A stretch of 64,000 nucleotides of DNA, from assembly GCA_947000775.1 (NCBI GenBank), contig CAMQGK010000565.1, positions 1,496,001 through 1,560,000 of the forward strand. The letters run 5' to 3'. The notes below the pieces were generated by a model, which did no database searches, was not told where the DNA came from, and worked only from the letters and a program-made list of their open reading frames with translations. Positions 59,779 to 64,000 of this stretch are shown here, piece by piece (within the stretch, counting starts at the first letter, position 1; every line of letters starts with the position of its first letter). Source of the DNA: Pterois miles (taxonomy: Eukaryota > Chordata > Actinopteri > Perciformes > Scorpaenidae). Position numbers and translations under genes: made by a program.

Positions 59779-62700
59779 TCATATCTGTGAGGACTCCAGC
59801 CACAGTGAGGAGCTCTTGACTCGAGGCTGCTGAGAGTCCAGCCTCAGCAGCGCCGTCACAGCGCCCTCTATCTTTGACATCCACGCTCTCTGCAGAAACA
59901 CAATATCAAGATTATTATCCAGCAGGTAGCAGCTGTTTTGGATGGTTTGGATTGGACTGATTAACTTTATTTGTTTAACTCTACATGAGTAAAGAGGATA
60001 GGTATGAGGATAGGCACTAGTTCTGCGTCACAGCTTAAAAAAACAGCACTATACATGTGAGATCATAACATCATAAAAGGACAAAATCGCTTCAGAGATG
60101 CACAAAAGTAGAAATTAATGCAAGTTCAAATGTAATAGGCAGAAATCTGTAAACTAATGAGTTCCTGCATGGCAGTTTATAAAGTAAAAGACTAAAACAC
60201 ACACACTTTTTAAAAAAACAAAATACATTAGAATAAAGGAAACCCTGGTAGATTACCAATAATATTCTGTCAGTGGGTATCTGCAAGCATATGAGGTGAA
60301 TCTTAATTACTTTGTCAAGGGGGTTTAACTGTCATCTAAACTTGCATACATAAGAGCAAAACACATTTTAAACACATTTTAAACACATTTTTGTGGTTTG
60401 CTGTGAAATCTTGTATTGATGTGACACAGAAAGCCAAAATGTTTGGAGATAATTAACAAATTATGTTGCACATCTGTGTGGTATACATGCAATATTTTGT
60501 GGACAGAGCATAATTGGTGCTCTACCAGCTCTTATGAGTCTGCACGCCTTTTGAAACTTCAGAGAAATTCACAGTGTCTGTACGGTACCTTGGCAGCCTC
60601 TGACGCAGCTTGCAGGATGAATGCACCGATACACTGCTGGTAGCGGTTCTGGTGCATAATTATGAAAGAATGAGGCAGTCCCGACGCTACAAAATAAGCA
60701 CAGTTCTTCCATTAACTTCAACTCGCACACAACGCTGAATGTGAACATCAATGCAGAGGTGTATGAAGACCTAGCATGACATGCTCTCAACAGGAAACAT
60801 GAAAGAATATGGTTATTACTTGAAGCATTGAGCTGATCAATATTCTTGAGCTGGAGTCGGTCCAGCGAGACGGGCTGGTCCAGAACTATGAAGGTGCATC
60901 CCTCCTTCAGGAGCTGATCCAGCTCCAGGTTCTGTGGCATCCTGAGAGGATTCTGCTCTGGACCGATGGACCGCTACACATGAAGACAGGACTCAGTGTG
61001 AACAATATGAAGCCTCTGCACAGCCTAACACTGAACGTCTGTCACAACGTACCTTCTTGTTTCTCTTTATCCTTGTGATCAGCAGGAATTCGTCAAACAG
61101 GAACAGATAAACATCAATCAGCTTCGTGTTCTCTGGCGATCAACCCAAGAAACGTGGTGTGAGATTTTTTTTTTTTTTTTATAACCCAAGTCGATGCATG
61201 CTAAATGTGCTGGCAAACACACCTGTGAGCACCATTTTCCCTTCGTGCAGCAGACTTCTGTGAGAAATGAGATTCTCCAGCGTGACGGCCTTCAAGAGAT
61301 GTTTCAGATTCTGCAACAGAAGCAGTCGGTCGGGTAAGAGGCAACACTTTCACCTTTTGCCACGTTCACTGATGTTGAAAGAGAGTTGGTGACACTGTAT
61401 AGTTGTATTACGAAGCAGGATTTGCAGTTAGCGAGGTAACTTCAGGGTTAACCCTGTGTTTTCCATCCTACGAAGGTGGTTCACCTCTTACCTGTGTAGA
61501 TCGCCATGCTAAATTAATCTGAACAGCTAACCTGCTCTGGAGTAGGTTATATTCCAGATATGAGATCAGCTCGTATGAAAGCACCACCTACTGACCAATC
61601 AGAGCTTGGTGCGTGGATCATATGAAATACGAAGAAGTTACTGTCAAAATCCAGGCTAAAACAACACAGTTTAAACTGACAAATGAAAAGAAGGACATCT
61701 GGCTGTATGCTGCTGGTGCTTACCGCTTTGAATTATGTTTTTATGTTTACTTTTTTACCTGCTCTCAAGTCCGTTTCACACCACCGGAGACGGGGACACA
61801 GCTGAAAGAAGGCTGAAACAGTCACACGCCAAGTAATTGTTAAAGAAGTATAATCTATTACACTTCTAAACGCTATTTATATATCACAGCCTCATCTAGA
61901 TGACTATATCAGACTTTTGAGTATTCTGTTATATTAATAAGTCTGTTGATTTATGCATTCACACATCTGGACTTTTTCTTTTGCCAGCTGTCCGTCCTGC
62001 ATTTGCAACTGTGTTACTGTTAGTCTGGATTATGTGTTTAACTTCTCTTTATATAATATGCTGCTCTGCTGACAGCAGACCTGCTAAAAACATCACCCCA
62101 TTCATGTGAACATGCTCGTAGCCAGATGGAGAAACCCTGGGTTGATTTACAGAGTTGAAAACCACCTTTGTAGGAGCGGGATCTGGTTTGTTAGGGTTAG
62201 TTGAACCAGATCCCCTGAGTATGCTGAAATCACATCATAGTTCAGGCCTCTGAAGTGCGTGTGCTCTGTCAACAAAGCTCTCACAGACACAAAAGCACAC
62301 AAATATTAATATACAGTATATCTATGTATACACAAACACACTGACAGACCTCAGGGATGAAGGCGCGCTTGTCTCTCTCCCATACAGGCAGCCACATCAG
62401 GGCATCTCTCAACTGTTTCACCTTCTGGTAGTTATCCAGCCACTTGACCTTTCCCTCTAAATCACCTGTTAGCAGAGAAACGTCCTTTCATTCAAGAGGG
62501 ACAGAAACAGAAAGAAATAGACTGTACTGCACAAAACTATTAGTACTACATTGTTAGGATAGGATCTAATTGTTAACTACCTTTGAGAATGATCATGTAC
62601 TTAAGCCACATTAATAATGCCTTTTTTTCATGACACATTGTTCTTATTATCTTGTGTTTTTTTGTGTAGTGATCGTTGCCTGCCAAACACAGGCGTGACC

Positions 62701-64000
62701 GTGCCATGAGAGATTTCAGCACGCTCAGCTTTTACAGTAAATACCCCCCCCCCCACACCCAGAGGACATTGCCCTACACCTCTCAGCCGTGGTTATGATA
62801 CTCCTCGTCACATGTGCAGCTCTGCCACATTTTTTTAAAAGTCATGAAAGTCTCATGTAATTAAAAATTGGTGACCAAGTCGCTGTTTGTTTTTGTGCAG
62901 GTATTTTTTGTGCAGGTATTTGTTTGTTTAATACAATTGAGGCGCAGCGCTGCAGCACATTTCCCACAGCCTGTCCATCTAGTTACAGAGTAAACCGCCA
63001 CAACAGGTCTGCAGGCAGAGGCATGCTGTCAGGGCTCCTGGCTGCTTTCCAACAACATGCTGCCTGTTTGCTCAAAAAAGACACAAGCTGGTCTTTTTGT
63101 TTCAACAAAGATAACCTACTTGCACCTGCTTAACATGCTTCTTGCACCTTACTGTGTTTGTGAAACTGCCGACTGAAGAAGCACTTGTGATTGGATGAAG
63201 GACACAGCTGAGAGACGTCTAACACTTGAAGGCGTGCTTACTCAGTCACATGCTCAGGTGGTAAAGAACATCACCGCTTTATGGGCATATTTTGTCGTAA
63301 TGTAATAAAAGGGAAGTAGCGCAGGGTGCTCACATATAGACATGTCCACTTGCTCCGCTATAACCTGCAAGCCTCTGGTCTCGTCCTCCATGTGGCATCT
63401 CTTTGCGATATTACGCAACAACAGCGGGTATCGAGTCAGCCTCTGCAGCGGCGCCACCAACAGGTCACGCAGTTGCAGCCTCCGGCACTGTTCATTCCTC
63501 TCGCACCACTGGGGGGAGGGAGAAGAGAGAGGACGGGGTGAAAAGAAGGGTGTCGGTGGGAAACAGAAGGTCAGAGGGATGAAAGAGTGGTCACGGTGTT
63601 CGGTAGAACAGAGGGGAAAAGGAAGGGGGGATGGGCAGTGGAAAGTTTGTGATATCTAAGGCCAAAACAAAAGCCCTAACAAACATAAGCAGGATGACAA
63701 GGAAGGTTACACAAGGGACAAATGGTCACATTCCTCTCTTTGGCAGGCCTTGGTGACACTGAACTGGTTGTTTGCTGTTTAGACCGCAGTGTGTCCTCTC
63801 TCAAACTTTGCACCGAGCGTTGTTAAGGTACATGGCGTCCTTGCCACCGCTCTGACACTGCACACACACACACACACACACTCGGTGTGTTCCCTCCTGT
63901 ACCTTCACATAAGATCCAAAGTCCTCTCTGGGTTTCAGGCTGTCCAGATAGAGCAGAGCCGTGGAGTAGTTGAGGCAGTATTTCTGCAGGCAGTGACAGA
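59779..64000 (-). CDS. plekhg7: PH and RhoGEF domain-containing protein G7, 3' part (8 exons)
   Basis: This is a Dbl-family guanine nucleotide exchange factor for Rho GTPases, cut by the window edge. Exons in transcript order are 64000-63903 (partial), 63508-63334, 62465-62350, 61310-61223, 61132-61053, 60973-60820, 60686-60589 and 59889-59779. All have GT-AG introns and phases that join. The first two give the end of the DH domain (YCLNYSTALLYLDSL, then LRDLLVAPLQRLTRYPLLLR, the conserved CR3 helix). Exons 4-8 give a PH domain: LLHEGKMVL, LIDVYLFLFDEFLLITRIK, FIIMHQNRYQQCIGAFILQA and RAWMSKIEGAV. The stop is TGA at 59781-59779, with AATAAA on the minus strand at 59625-59620. The plekhg7 symbol rests partly on position: as I recall, human PLEKHG7 lies tail to tail with EEA1. 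Another PLEKHG member is possible but less likely. No broken codons were seen. Confidence 0.88.

Overview
The window is vertebrate nuclear DNA, almost certainly from a teleost fish and probably a percomorph (inference). Genes are split into short exons with GT-AG introns, the proteins are close to human orthologues, and the spaces between exons are filled with fish-type interspersed repeats: tRNA-derived SINEs, hAT-like and TTAA-flanked inverted-repeat elements, a Tc1/mariner remnant and long AT, GT and CT microsatellites. No prokaryotic, plasmid, viral or CRISPR feature was recognised.

Five protein-coding genes are recognised. (1) c1qtnf4, minus strand, 1112-2143: a secreted protein with two C1q domains. 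(2) ube2n (Ubc13), plus strand, four coding exons between 5356 and 12280: a K63-linkage ubiquitin-conjugating enzyme. (3) nudt4 (DIPP2), plus strand, five exons between 16517 and 32102: a Nudix diphosphoinositol polyphosphate phosphohydrolase. (4) eea1, plus strand, 29 exons between 35729 and 54784 that join in frame to about 1395 codons: an early-endosome tether with an N-terminal C2H2 finger, a long coiled coil and a C-terminal FYVE finger. (5) plekhg7, minus strand, the last eight exons between 59779 and the window edge: the end of a RhoGEF domain, a PH domain and the stop codon. The order ube2n, nudt4, eea1, plekhg7, with eea1 and plekhg7 tail to tail, matches the human 12q22 neighbourhood as I recall it. 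These are separately transcribed genes, not an operon. eea1 (Rab5/PI3P tethering) and plekhg7 (Rho GTPase exchange) both act in membrane and cytoskeleton signalling, but nothing here shows co-regulation.

Between genes and in introns, 1-140 holds a SINE tail. 4401-4603 is a near-perfect fold-back. 9590-12052 (ube2n introns) holds hAT-like elements with direct repeats at their ends. 15130-15935 holds two tandem arrays. 17317-35106 (nudt4 introns and downstream) carries four copies of one TTAA-ended family, one with two further insertions inside it. 42891-43488 is a separate TTAA-flanked element. 50608-54208 (eea1 intron 26) is almost entirely transposon debris. 55669-55822 is an (AT)n hairpin with perfect 22-nt arms.

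I did not find a new biological system. The most useful points are a probable GC-AG intron and a candidate 15-nt microexon in eea1, an unusual Ube2n C-terminus, layered transposon insertions, large palindromes, and one poly-G stretch that looks like a sequence-quality problem.
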